DNA of 64,000 nt from Hymenopellis radicata (taxonomy: Eukaryota; Basidiomycota; Agaricomycetes; Agaricales; Physalacriaceae), in assembly GCA_015501595.1 (NCBI GenBank), contig JADNRX010000036.1, positions 62,001 to 126,000 of the forward strand. The letters are read 5' to 3'. This document shows positions 34,820 through 48,249 of the stretch, piece after piece (the stretch's first letter is position 1; each line of letters begins with the position of its first letter). The position numbers were made by a program, and so were the translations under genes. Below the pieces are notes generated by a model. That model had not been told where the DNA came from and did no database searches. It worked only from the letters and a program-made list of their open reading frames with translations.

Positions 34820-35760
34820 TCAGAGCTTGGGGCGGGTATTATTGACTGTACTATGGACGGTAGAGACGTAAAGCTTGTCCTTTTCTCAGTCCCAGATCTA
34901 CGGGGGTTATGAGTTAAAGAAAACGGAAAGTAAATAAGTAACTGGCCTCGCAGCGGGCAGTCCGAATGCGACCGTGAACGTAAACAGAGTTGGACAACAC
35001 ACGAAGTTTCGTTCCCCTGTATGAACGCATACATCTTGGCAGGTTGGTGCCATATCATATTGAGCGATTGGGATATGCCGGTGCCGTCTGCACCGATAGC
35101 AGCACCGAGCACAACGAGAGATGATACAGAACATCTACCAGAATCCGTCAGGCGAGGGAAACAGTAAATGGTAAATGGGCTTACGGGTCGACGATATAGG
35201 CAGCGCACGCGCCATGGAGCGTTCCATAGACATTGCACATATCTACACACATTGTCAGCTACGTTCTGAGCGAACCATTGCACGTCGCTCACCTGGCAGC
35301 ACATCGATCTCGAAGACCGTCTGTCCTTGGGCTGCAGCGCCCTTGCCCCAGATATTCATCTCGACGAGCCTCAGACGACGACCGACTTGAGCGCCATACG
35401 ACTCCTCGCGCCCGTTGACGAAATAGGCGAAAATGTTGGTGCGCCCAGGCGCTTTTCGTTGTCGGACACATTGCCCTTGATCTCTGAGACGTCTATATCT
35501 GCAGCATCCGGCAGCGAATGCAGAAATGAGAGTGGAGTAGACGTCGACATGGGTGAGCTCCCGGGCCCATCAAAGACGCGTCCAAGTTATATTAGATCGC
35601 CGAATAATCGACGCCAATAGCTTGTTCGGCAGGCCCAGACCGAAGGTGTCCTCGAGGATCTTCTTCTCAAATGTCGTGACTCTTGCGGGAATGGGTGGTA
35701 GAAACGACGTGTGAATAGGCTCAGACGCGTGAGCGGGTGGAAGAAGACTGGTCTTCTAAA
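34820..35760 (-). pseudogene. HotDog acyl-CoA thioesterase-like gene, decayed
   Basis: The minus strand carries FEKKILEDTFGLGLPNK, RTNIFAYFVNGREESYG, RLRLVEMNIWGKGAAAQGQ, TVFEIDVLPG, NVYGTLHGACAAYIVDP (HGA in place of HGG), SSLVVLGAAIGADGTG, SQSLNMIWHQPAK and a last exon EKDKLYVSTVHSTVNNTRPKL. Frame changes occur near 35450. The last exon opens IWD-TGA-EKD, where CGA (Arg) would be natural, another C-to-T change at CpG. The core strand block (the DELKIVNTT equivalent) is not found. It is related to, but well diverged from, the intact thioesterase at 1385. Confidence 0.65.
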
Positions 35761-36611
35761 GACGAGAAATGATCAGTCAACGGTTAGTCCAGCGGTAGGA
35801 CAATACAGTACCTTCATTCCAGGATCCGACGCCACCCTTTGGGAACAAGTCGTCGGCGTGGGTGTCCTTGCTTGAGGGGTAACGCATCAGGATGTTAGAT
35901 GCTAACAAAGAGCAAAGCAGTAAGCCAACAAGAACGTCGTTAGGACAATGCACCGCACGTCGTCTCCCAGTTGGCGCCGTATCCGGTTTGTTTCTGGTGT
36001 CAAGGCGGGCTTCGCCTCGCCCAAGGTTCAGCGACAGTACAGTTGAACGTTGAACGTTGAATCCACGTGAAGCTGGGCTGAAACTGCCGCAGCGATGCCT
36101 GTTCCCACGGTCAACGACCACCGTCGACTCGCGACTCGTCCGGATTCCTTAGACATTCTCTCGTTATTCCTTATTTTATTTCCCACCCACCCTACCCGGC
36201 CTCTTTATCTCGCATTTATCGTATTGAATCTACAGGTTTCTTTTCCACAGTGTGTGAGCAAGTAACCGCGCGACACCGCCCAGCGGTCGATTCTGTCCCG
36301 CGTCCGTGCAGTGCACGGTTTCCCGTGCCTCCCCAAATCCCTCGCTCGCTCTCTGCATCATCGCGGAATGCCTCGACGAGACTGGACCATATTTCAATTT
36401 GGCGGGATCGAATAAGACGGATGTAGTCTCCCCTGAGTGTGTGGAGCATGCCTACCGGAGACTAGCTGAGAAATAAACGTTATCACATTGACATACGCCG
36501 TTGGGACGCGGTCCCAGTGTACTCATTCAATCATGGTCATCTTATCTTGGGGGCCCGACCAGTGGAATATAAACAGGTACGACTTGTAGCAGTGGGGGTT
36601 GAGATTCAGAC
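35761..36611. other. gap upstream of SDR copy C
   Basis: Contains possible remnants of the minus-strand gene's upstream part (36160 downward, MSKESGRVASRRWS) with several stops. No independent gene was recognised. The last 80 bp hold an AATATAAACAGG TATA-like box. Confidence 0.35.
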
Positions 36612-37583
36612 ATGTCTTCCTCATCCAAGGTCTACCTCATCACTGGTGCCAACCGTGGAATCGGTACGCCACATACGCGACCCAACCCAGACTTACATAG
36701 GCTAACTCCCTTTTAGGTCTCGCTTTGGTGAACGAAATCGCGTCGAAGAACGTCAATAAAGACGTGGCAGTCATCGCTGCCGTGCGGGACATCTCTTCTC
36801 AGGCGATTGCCCATCTTTCGGCCAAATATCCCGGCAAGATTCATGCGATGGAGTTTATTGCTGGTGACGTCGAGAGCAATCAAGCTCTCGCGAAAGACAT
36901 TGAAACGAAATTCGGCCACGTCGATACTGTCGTCTCCTGCGCTGGTCAGTCTTCTTTTCCTTCTTACATTTGAACATCTCGTTAAAATCCTTATAGGTAT
37001 TTGCAGCTCCGTGGCACCCGTACAGGAAACCCCCCAGAAGAATTCCGGACCCACTTTGAAGTCAACACAATCGGAATTGTTGTGCTCTTCCAAGCGTTGT
37101 ACAAACTCCTAAAGTCCAGCACAGAGCCGAAGTTTATCCCCATGACCAGCGGAGGAGGAAGTCTCACCCTCTCCATCTTTATGCATGCAACAATCAACCC
37201 CTACTGTGCTTCCAAAGCCGCCCTCAATCTCATTGCCCGCAGGATCCATTTCGAGAACGATTGGCTCAGTGCGTACGGTTTGCTTTGCCGTTTAACTCGG
37301 AGCTAATAGTTGTGACAGTATGTTTCCCTTTGTCTCCCGGTGCCGTCCATACCGACATGAGTGCGTCCTGTCTATTTTATTTGAAGCGTTGGACTCATGT
37401 ATGGCTGCAGCGAGGACCAACCGAGACCTGGACAAGACCGGGTCCATTGCACACTCGATGGATACCCTAGGACGCAGTGCGGAAACCGCGGCGACTATGT
37501 TGATGGATGTTGTCGACAACGCCACACGAGAAAAGGATGGAGGCGAATTCGTCGACGTCGATGGATCAAGGCTTATGTGGTAA
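36612..37583 (+). pseudogene. SDR family reductase, copy C, frameshift in a C run
   Basis: Exons 36612-36663, 36717-36944 and 36997 onward follow the same plan as the intact SDR at 43075. The protein has TGANRGIG, FGHVDTVVSCAG, FEVNTIGIVVLFQALY, the active-site YCASKAALN, VCFPLSPGAV and the C-terminal REKDGGEFVDVDGSRLMW. In exon 3 the run of six C at about 37029-37034 would need seven to keep ETPPEEF in frame, so the frame breaks there. All other junctions work. It is a diverged paralogue, not a copy from the block duplication. Confidence 0.8.
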
Positions 37584-37829
37584 AGAATACGTGCATTTCT
37601 TGTAAGGTAAGATGAGAATTCGAAATAATGTAATGTCAAAACAGTGTGTACCCTAGTAATCTCGGTCTCGACTATCTGTTGTACGTCAAGCCACCCACAT
37701 TTTTTATCTTACGAACCTTCTCATATGGTGATTCCCTATATCTGTAACACCACATGGTGGAGACTGAGTCCATTCTCGAACTGCACAGTCTGCTTCGAGC
37801 GAGAGCCACCTCACAACCCAATACGGCAG

Positions 37830-38215
37830 GTCGGTCTCCCACGCACAGGCCCTGCGTCGGCAGTATAAAGACCTCGCCCGAGCTTTTCCTTTCCTTCAGA
37901 TACATACTCGAACAGGATCTATTCTATAGAAACTGACCGAGTCTCGCATTTTTATAAATGCCGCATCTCTCAAGTCCAGTCGATGACTTTCCCACTCCCC
38001 CGCTCTACAGAGAATTTGGCCTTTCTTTCGGGGAGAGGTCTCGAGGACGTTTGGCGATTCAGCTGTGGCGCGCTCGTACGAGCCGCTCAGAGGTCTTGCC
38101 GGCGAGGCGAGTGTATGTCTGATGGATTCCTTTTTGTGCGCGGTTATCTGAGGTTTGCTCTTTGCCAACCTCGGGACTGCGGCAAATATACTACTTCTGA
38201 ATGTCCGCGATTCGT
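37830..38215 (+). repeat. dispersed repeat with TATA box, copy 2
   Basis: Matches 13990-14340 closely from TCTCCCACGCACAG to TGTCTGATGGATTCC. The TATA-like CAGTATAAA, leader and ATG are all conserved. One-base differences put the downstream coding-like text in different frames in the two copies. It lies between two SDR copies. Confidence 0.6.
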
Positions 38216-38831
38216 TCTTCCGCTGTCCGTTGTTCCTTCTTGGACGCCACACTCAATCAGTGGACTGAGGTTATTTTATTACCTGACGCTCGCTATCGGA
38301 ATGGATGCCGCCTGCACGCCACTTGTTCTTGTACTGTTCGGTGAGCCCATACCGCCCGTAATAACATGTCGATTGACCGTGAGCAAGGGCCTGGCAAAAC
38401 GCGCTTGATGTGAGGCGGTGTTCCCTCTTTCTATATTACTTAGGCTTACTCTCCCATCACTACTCTTGTGCGTACCACTTTCCTCTATGCGTCTCGTTGG
38501 CTGCTTCCACGGATTAATCCTATTGAACCTCTCGCTTACTGCTGCATGTCATACTTACGGTCTTCATCACCCGCAGATTTCCCCCCCCGCAAATTTTCCT
38601 CCCCACGCAATATCGATTCTCATGGCGTGTTTGTCTTGACGTTTACGGCCTCGTTTTGGTAAGAAGGTAGCAAGCAATTTATCAGGCGCTGAGAAATCTT
38701 GGTGGCGTACGGCTTTGCTCTGTAATCATTCATTGACGTTATGCAACTGTGGCCAGCCTGCCCTACAGCTGGGAGGAACATAAAGATGGGCGTTTCTCGA
38801 TGGGAATGGACATTACTACAGCTTATCAGCC
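38216..38831. other. gap upstream of SDR copy D
   Basis: No gene recognised. Parts resemble the 42740-43020 promoter area (cttactctcc-accactttc-tatgcgtctcgt, GCTGAGAAATCTTGGTGGC), so this is probably the old divergent promoter of an SDR unit whose partner gene was lost. Confidence 0.4.
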
Positions 38832-39735
38832 ATGTCTTCCTCTGCTAAAGTCTACCGAGTCACTGGCGCAAACCGTGGAATTGGTACGCCACATATATGT
38901 GACCCAATCCCCACTCACAAACCTACCTCTTTTCAGGTTTCGCTCTGGTGAATGGAAATCGCATCAAAGAACGCTGACAAGGACATCGCTGTTATTGCCG
39001 CTGTTCGGGATATCTCCTCTCAGTCATTTACCAACATTTGCGGGAAATATCCTGGCAAGATTCACGCGATGAAGTACGTCGCGAACAACCAAGCTCTCGC
39101 GAAAGAGATCAAGGCTAAATTCGGCCGCGTCGATACTGTCGTGTCCTGCGCTGGTAAACCAACATGATCTCGTTCTTACCGTGAACGGGCGACATGAATC
39201 AGCATGATCTCGTTACAGCCATCGGTAACAATCTGGCCACCATCCTGGAAACCCCGCTTGAGGAATTCGAAGACCACTTCCCCGCCAACGCTGTCGGCGT
39301 CGTGGTCCTCTTCCAGACCTTATATGGTCTGCTCAAGTCCAGCAAGGCGCCCAAGTTTATCCCGATAAGCAGTGTGGCGGGCAGCCTCACCGCCTCAATG
39401 TCTCTACCTGCAACAGCCAACACCTATGGTGTCTCCAAAGCCGCCCTCGATTATATCGCTCGAAGGACTCATTTCGAGAACGACCGGCTCGGTGCGTCTA
39501 GCGTTCTTCCAATTCGGTGGGACTTATCATTCCCGCAGTTTGCTTCCCCTTGGATCCCGGCCCGGTCGACACGGACATGTGTATGTCTGCCTGTGTTAGT
39601 ACTTCACCTGTCGAACTCATGTATGACCCCAGCAAGACTCATCCGTGCGCTGGACAAGAGCGGCTCCGTAGGCGCAATACTGAATGCCCACGCAAACACT
39701 ACGGAAGCGGCGGCCACAAAGTTGTAGAGATTCTC
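38832..39735 (+). pseudogene. SDR family reductase, copy D, broken
   Basis: Starts MSSSAKVYRVTGANRGIG and keeps ADKDIAVIAAVRDISSQ, KFGRVDTVVSCAG, LETPLEEFEDHF, YGVSKAALDYIA and VCFPLDPGPVDTDM. One extra base near 38955 (AATGGAAATC where AACGAAATC is expected) breaks exon 2, part of the segment before NNQALAKE is deleted, and the C-terminus after RALDKSGSVGAI is replaced. The REKDGGEFV block is missing. It marks the left edge of duplication block B. Confidence 0.78.
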
Positions 39736-39775
39736 GTCAGTATTGGTATTAGACGTCTACTAAGTAGGTAGTTCA

Positions 39776-40022
39776 CCAATATGAAGATCATGGTAGTTCT
39801 TCCAGCGTGTACGCCACATCCGGCCTTCATTCGACGGTGTACTACACATCTGTCCTGTAATGCGGGACCGCTTTCAATTTTCCGCGACTTGAATCGTGAG
39901 GATCTCCCTTCATTTCCGCCAAACTCTGTGTGCCACACGCCGTCCCCAAGCATAATACTTCGCCGAGAAATGCTAGTCCTCAAACGTCCATTGTGGGGAT
40001 CGTGCCACTGCAAAACCTGATT
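39776..40022. other. ~240-bp insertion absent from block A
   Basis: Block A passes directly from the SDR fragment to the GH13 stop region (about 15510-15528). Block B has this extra sequence at the corresponding place. No inverted ends or clear target duplication were seen. Confidence 0.4.
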
Positions 40023-40027
40023 CAAAT

Positions 40028-43074
<3,047 letters not shown>

Positions 43075-44054
43075 ATGTCTCCCTCCACCAAAGTCTACCT
43101 CATAACTGGCGCCAACCGAGGAATTGGTGCGTTTCATTGGTGTGCCGGGCGTCCAAACCCCAACTAACATATTACTACTCTCTAGGCCTCGCCATGTTGA
43201 ATGAGCTCGCGTCGAACAACGCTGATAAAGACGTCGCGATCATTGCTGCCGCCCGGGATATCTCATCCCAAGCAATTGCCGATATCTCCAGGAAATATCC
43301 TGGCAAGATTCACGCCCTGAAGTACATCGCCGGTGATATTGAGAACAACAAAGTTCTCGCTCAAGACATCGAAGCCAAGTTTGGCCACGTCGATACCGTC
43401 GTAGCTGTGGCTGGTAAATCTCTCTACTTCGTTTTTGTTTAAACGATTCTTACACTCGTTACAGGCATCTCTAACTATCTGGGCACCGTCCTGGAAACGC
43501 CCGTCGACCAATTCCGAGACCATTTCGAAGTCAACGCCGTCGGCGTCGCGGTCCTTTTCCAAGCCTTGTATAATCTCTTAAAGACCAGCAAGGAGCCCAA
43601 GTTTATCCCCTTAACCACCGGCGCAGCCAGCTTTACTGCATTTATTCAGATGCCAGCAGGAATGGCCTGCTACGGGGCATCCAAAGCCGCCCTCAACTAC
43701 ATTGCCCGCAGGATTCACTTCGAGAACGATTGGCTCAGTAAGCATTGTGCTCCTTTACCTTTATTTGTTGCTCATCGTTCTCCCAGTTTGCTTCCCTCTG
43801 GCTCCTGGCATAGTCGACACCGACATGTGTATGTCTCACCTGCGTCAATTCACTGCGCGTTGAACTCATGTATGATTACAGCGAGGCTTAACCGCGCGTT
43901 GGACACGACCGGCTCGTTGGCCCAAATACAAGATGCCATGTCCATCCCAGGTGAAACTGCCGCCAGGATGTTGGTCGGTATTGTCGAAGATGCCACGCGT
44001 GAAAAGGATGGAGGTGAATTTGTGAACATTGATGGAACGAAGATTCCCTGGTGA
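43075..44054 (+). CDS. short-chain dehydrogenase/reductase (SDR), copy B, intact
   Basis: Five exons join cleanly: 43075-43126, 43186-43413, 43465-43737, 43787-43828 and 43882-44054. The product (about 255 residues) has TGANRGIG for NAD(P), FGHVDTVVAVAG, FEVNAVGVAVLFQALYN, the active-site YGASKAALN (Tyr and Lys of the SDR triad), VCFPLAPGIVDTDM and the C-terminal EDATREKDGGEFVNIDGTKIPW. It resembles the fungal nor-1/YIR035C-like SDR group, whose natural substrates are mostly unknown. It is the only one of five SDR loci in the window with an unbroken frame. Confidence 0.9.
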
Positions 44055-44408
44055 AGAAAGCGCGTTTTTTCTTGTCAATCTGAAACAATACAACTTGTGT
44101 CGAGCACCAGAAAGGATGTTAAGATTCCTCTTGCAAAATACAAGTTCTAGGTGATAAAATACAATATTATTCTCGTTGTTGTCTTATGAAGCTTCTACAG
44201 TACGCTACGTGCCCTCTATTCCCTGAATACTCTAAGCAAATGTATCGTCAAGACAAAACGTATGTACAAATCTTCAAAGCAAACACCTCTCGCGGGACGA
44301 TAGTGGCGACGAGGTCTGCGAATGTAAGGTTCAACTGTCGGCGATACCATGCGTTGACCGCACCAAAACCATACGGAAAACCGCCGCCCCTCCGCTGTGC
44401 CCTCGCAC

Positions 44409-45062
44409 TCACATCTCCCCCGCATGAAAACTCTTCACAAACTCAAACTGCGGTCCCGTCTCCGGACTATGCGGATACCGCCTGCACTTCTCCACCGTCC
44501 GCCACTCCCTCGCAATAATACCCAGCGCCTCCTCCCCGTTCTGCGCCATCCCGCATTGTACCAGCCAGCACCCGATGACCATGCCCGTGCGCCCAATCCC
44601 GCCTCTGCACTAAAAAGGAGGTCAGATTGGAAGTCGAAGTGTAAATACGGCCAACTCACGTGGACGGCGCTGATCCGTCCCCGGTCCCGGTTATCGCGGA
44701 GCACCTCCAGGACGCGGTACATGTACCCGACGCTCTCGGGGAGCGAGCGGTCGCGGATGGGGAAGCGGTGGTACTCGACCGCGGCGGGGTCGATTCCCTG
44801 CAGCTCCGCGCGCGCGCAGAGGATCGGCGTGTAGGACTTGAGCTCGCCGACTCGGTGAGGTCGATGAAGGTGCGCACGCCCGCGGCGAGGAGGGCGTCGA
44901 GCTTGCACTGCGCGTCGCATGGCGCGGCGGGTGTCCATGGGAACTCGCAGGCCAGGACGAGAGGCGTCGCCCAGTATGAATTTGGTATGGGTCGCGGGAT
45001 AGTGGCGGAGATGGCGCCGGATTGTGAATTGCAAAGTCGCGAACTCGAAGTGTCAGGCCCAT
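44409..45062 (-). CDS. dual-specificity (tyrosine) phosphatase, copy B
   Basis: Two exons flank an intron at 44610-44659. Exon 1 carries PRPIPNSYWATPLVLACEFPW, CKLDALLAAGVRTFIDLTE, VEYHRFPIRDRSLPES and ISAVH. Exon 2 starts with the catalytic loop CRGGIGRTGMVIGCWLV (Cys-x5-Arg) and ends ETGPQFEFVKSFHAGEM. Against the partial copy at 57492, single bases are missing near 44849 (GAGTCGGCGAGC, SGELK expected) and near 45034, so exon 1 is frame-broken as given. The intron is nearly identical to one in the neighbouring NADAR gene. The family dephosphorylates proteins or other phosphoesters; the target is unknown. Confidence 0.75.
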
Positions 45063-45930
45063 GGTTGCTAGAAGCAGTAATAAAGCGTAGATATTCGGAT
45101 GAATCTAGTCGACTGTGGGGCCTGGGGTTGGGCGAAAAGCTGGGGCCCGCTTAGTATTTAAGGATGGAGACGCGAGGTAACGGCATGCGGTGCACAGCTT
45201 TCGCATACCATGCCTTCGACTCGTTGCATTCGAGAGCAAGCGTAGATGCTGTTCGTCTGATGGTTCTGGATAATCGATAGACGGGTCTATCTGCCAAGAA
45301 GCATCCTGCATGTTCCGAAGAAGACGCTCAGCTTCCAAGTTTATACGTGACGTGAAAGGCCACTTAACCTCCGACAGATGCACGTTCAACGTACCTCCGA
45401 GCCTTTGTCCAGTAGCGTTTGTTGGAGAGCGCCATTCGCTTGGCACCTGAGTCATGAACAGAACCTTCCCTTTGAAGCTGCCTGAAGTAAAATTCCGGAG
45501 TCAGCTCCTGTCGTTCGTTACATCATTGTCTTTTTCGTGCGAGATCCTCAGGTCGCCTGTACGAATTTTCAGGGAGAACGAGACAGAGATATGAAAGGGC
45601 TGCTCAGCGCTCACCATTACGATAAAGTGGCCCAGGGTGCGCGACGTCCTCAAGTGCAATGGTCAAGACAATCAGAGAAGCCCAAGAAAGGAGACCAACA
45701 TTTTAGAGGTATTGCAGGGCACGCTAGTACAGCTCAGAACTGGAGCCTCAATCCAAAGGAACAAACAATCGCGATGAAGCTGACGAAGCGAAGCGATCAA
45801 TAGCTTGTTTCCGTTTAAAAAAGCAAGCATAGCAGGTTCCATGTTCATCGGTACGTGAAAGGGAAAGGTATAGAAAGGATCTGAAAGATGTATCGCACAA
45901 AGCATAAGCACAGAAACAAAGAACACCACC
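45063..45930. other. spacer between phosphatase and NADAR gene, partly duplicated
   Basis: 45063-45450 and 45815-45930 match 57493-57880 and 57884-58002. The ~365 bp between (about 45449-45813) are present only here, so one copy gained or lost that block. No gene was recognised inside it. Confidence 0.5.
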
Positions 45931-47340
45931 TCAAACACTCGGATTCGCTCGCAACCACTGCCTCACCCTCATCAACGAGTGGCCCATATGATTCTCCCCC
46001 CGCCTCCCGTCGTGTTCCAACCCACCCCAATACTGGTCGTCGCCAGTATATATCATTTCCCGATTCCCCGTCGACATTAAGAGCTGCCTCAGATTGGGAT
46101 GCTGCAAGATTTTCTCCCGCTGCACCTCAAACAACTTGTCATTGACAACCTGACTCCAATCCTCTCGAGCAAACTGAGAGTTCTGGTTCACGAAGAACGA
46201 AACATCCTGTGTCTCGCGCATGCGGCGGAGTGAATCGGCGAGATCAGGCCGATTATTATCGAAGAATTTGTGGGCTTCGAAGAGGTGGAAGGCAGTGGGG
46301 TAGGTGCGATTTTCGTGAATGACGGGATACCCCGGATGGGCTATTTCGAACGGCATCAGGGAGTCGTCCCCGTTGGGGAACAGGAAGGGCTCTTCCATTG
46401 GTTGTATGAATCCAGGCGGCGGGACGGCCATGTGAGGCCCATCTGGGTAATCGTGGTGATGCGAAGACGATGCGTGCCCAATATTAGACGTGCTGGCATG
46501 CGAATCATCAGCTCTACGATTCAGAGCAGCGAAACCGTTAAGTGATGGATCTTCGCCAGCCATATGAGGTACAGGAACGTAGACAGTTCTATCTCGTTTC
46601 TTGCTCCTCGATTTGAAGAAGCCCTTCAGACCTTTATGAGTTCGCGCCTGCTCTGCAAGTCGGTCGTTCATGGCGCCTGTAAGAAGGGCCGCAGTCTCGG
46701 GCAGGGATAGGACCTGACGATGTGGCGTGAAATCGTAGACGTTACGGGGTGGAGCGGGGAGTGGATTGTCGTCACGGCGTATTATGGCGAGTTCTGGTTC
46801 AGGTAGTGGCGCCAGTATGGGGGCAACATGTCTGGACGAGCTATGAACGCGACTGTGGCTGCGAGTCATAGAGTCCGGGATTACGGGGGTACTGTGACGA
46901 GACGCGTGGTCCATTGAGCGATGGCTCATGCCTGTATCAGGACGAGAAGCTGAAGGAGATCAGATTGGAAGCCGCAATGTAAATACGGCCAACTCACGTG
47001 GTGTGGGTGTAGATTCACGTCCTGTACCACAACATTAGTGACATTCAGAATAAGGGAATATACACCTACTACGACGTGTGGACGAAGACCTCCTCGATTT
47101 CTTTCTTCTCCGGCGGCTTGTAGAGCCCCGTTCTACGTAGACGATTCCGGGTGGGGCTTGTTGGGGAAAGAAACTTTGCGGTTGATAAAACTGTTGCGGC
47201 GGCGGCATGGGGATGACAGGTGGTGCGAAGGCCTGCGGATACTGTTGATACGCAGGAAATGTGGGTCCCCGTGGGTATTGCATAGGTTGGGGGTAGCCAT
47301 ATCCGTCCCGATACCTTGTTCTAGAAGAGGTTGTTCCCAT
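45931..47340 (-). CDS. NADAR (YbiA-like) domain protein, copy A
   Basis: Three exons: MGTTSSRTRYRDGYGYP (start 47340) to a basic RRRRKKSRRSSSTR run; a tiny exon RESTPTP; and a long exon that includes MSHRSMDHASRH and ends at 45931. The second intron is 46950-46997. The C-terminal ~150 residues match the NADAR/YbiA fold: YPTAFHLFEAHKFFDNN, FAREDWSQVVNDKLFEVQ, KILQHPNLRQLLMSTGNREM, QYWGGLEHDGRRGENHMG and LMRVRQWLRA. The N-terminal half is Pro/Gln/His-rich and likely disordered. NADAR enzymes act as N-glycosidases on nucleotide or ADP-ribose substrates; the fungal role is not established. The frame is intact. Confidence 0.85.
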
Positions 47341-47446
47341 TGGAAAAAACACACACACAACAATGTTCCTGTCAGGTGAAGATGAGCAAGAATTGCAGTC
47401 ACCACGGCGTGTACGCACAATACAAGTTATAAGTTATGACTGCTGT

Positions 47447-48007
47447 TCATAAAAGTCGTTGCTGCATGGCCTGCGCGTTTCGTGATCGACGGTGATGGTG
47501 GACGACGCGCCCCGTACAACCAGCGCTCTCCTCTCGCAACTCTATGGCACGCTTCTCTTCCACGGCTGCGCTCTCCACGCTCTCCTCTCCATCTCTCGCA
47601 CCTCTGCTTCTCCACGGCTGCGCTCTCATCTCTTCTCCGGCTATCCGTGTGTTGGCGTCCATTTCTGCGGCGAGTAGCAGGAGGATATGGCTACGCAGGA
47701 GGTGGTCGTGTCCATCGTCAGAGTCGGGAAGTGCTGGGAGGCGTCTCTTGGGTGCGGTGGTGGTGCGTCCGTCGTTTACTGTGGGAGGGCGTGGAGGTCG
47801 GTCGTGTCGTCTTCCTTCGCGTCTTCCTGTGGAGGATGGTCGTGTCGTCTTCTTCCTGGGTGTCGGGGATGTTCTGGGATGGAGACGGCGTCCTCTTGGG
47901 GGTTCGCGGTGAAAGAGAGCGCGGTATGCAGGGTTCGTGGGAGTGGACTCGAGTAGCACGTCCTCTCCATTAGGCAGGTCCTCATCGATCAAGTCGCGCT
48001 TCCTCAA
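47447..48007 (-). CDS. Arg/Pro-rich hypothetical frame, doubtful
   Basis: A 186-codon frame on the minus strand (MRKRDLIDEDLPNGEDV onward) has charged low-complexity text. The plus strand is also open here for 163 codons, and the DNA has an internal repeat (TCCACGGCTGCGCTCTC, twice between 47560 and 47630), so GC-rich composition alone could produce both frames. The right edge of the phosphatase-NADAR duplication falls inside it, at about 47496. Confidence 0.3.
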   Translation of the reverse strand: MRKRDLIDEDLPNGEDVLLESTPTNPAYRALFHREPPRGRRLHPRTSPTPRKKTTRPSSTGRREGRRHDRPPRPPTVNDGRTTTAPKRRLPALPDSDDGHDHLLRSHILLLLAAEMDANTRIAGEEMRAQPWRSRGARDGEESVESAAVEEKRAIELREESAGCTGRVVHHHRRSRNAQAMQQRLL

Positions 48008-48249
48008 ATCGACTCCATTTCGTTTTCTACCTATCTCTACGCGTTCTAAACTTGATTACTAAGCTGCCCGCGCTCTGTAGACCCTCCCCCAATCGACTGA
48101 GAAAAACGCGACCAAAATTGTCAATAGTTTCCCCTGCCAACCCGGCACGTACTTGTTTAAAAAAAAATACAAGGTCTCACCGACAAGCAGTGAGACGAAG
48201 TAAAGGATTCCTAGAAATGTAAGTCATCGCAGTCGAATTTAACACTTAC

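Noticed and set aside
46270..46545. Plus-strand 91-codon frame, duplicated at 58342-58617
   Set aside because: Antisense shadow of the NADAR exon.
47482..47973. Plus-strand 163-codon frame
   Set aside because: GC-rich sequence open on both strands with internal repeats; no motif and no splice support.
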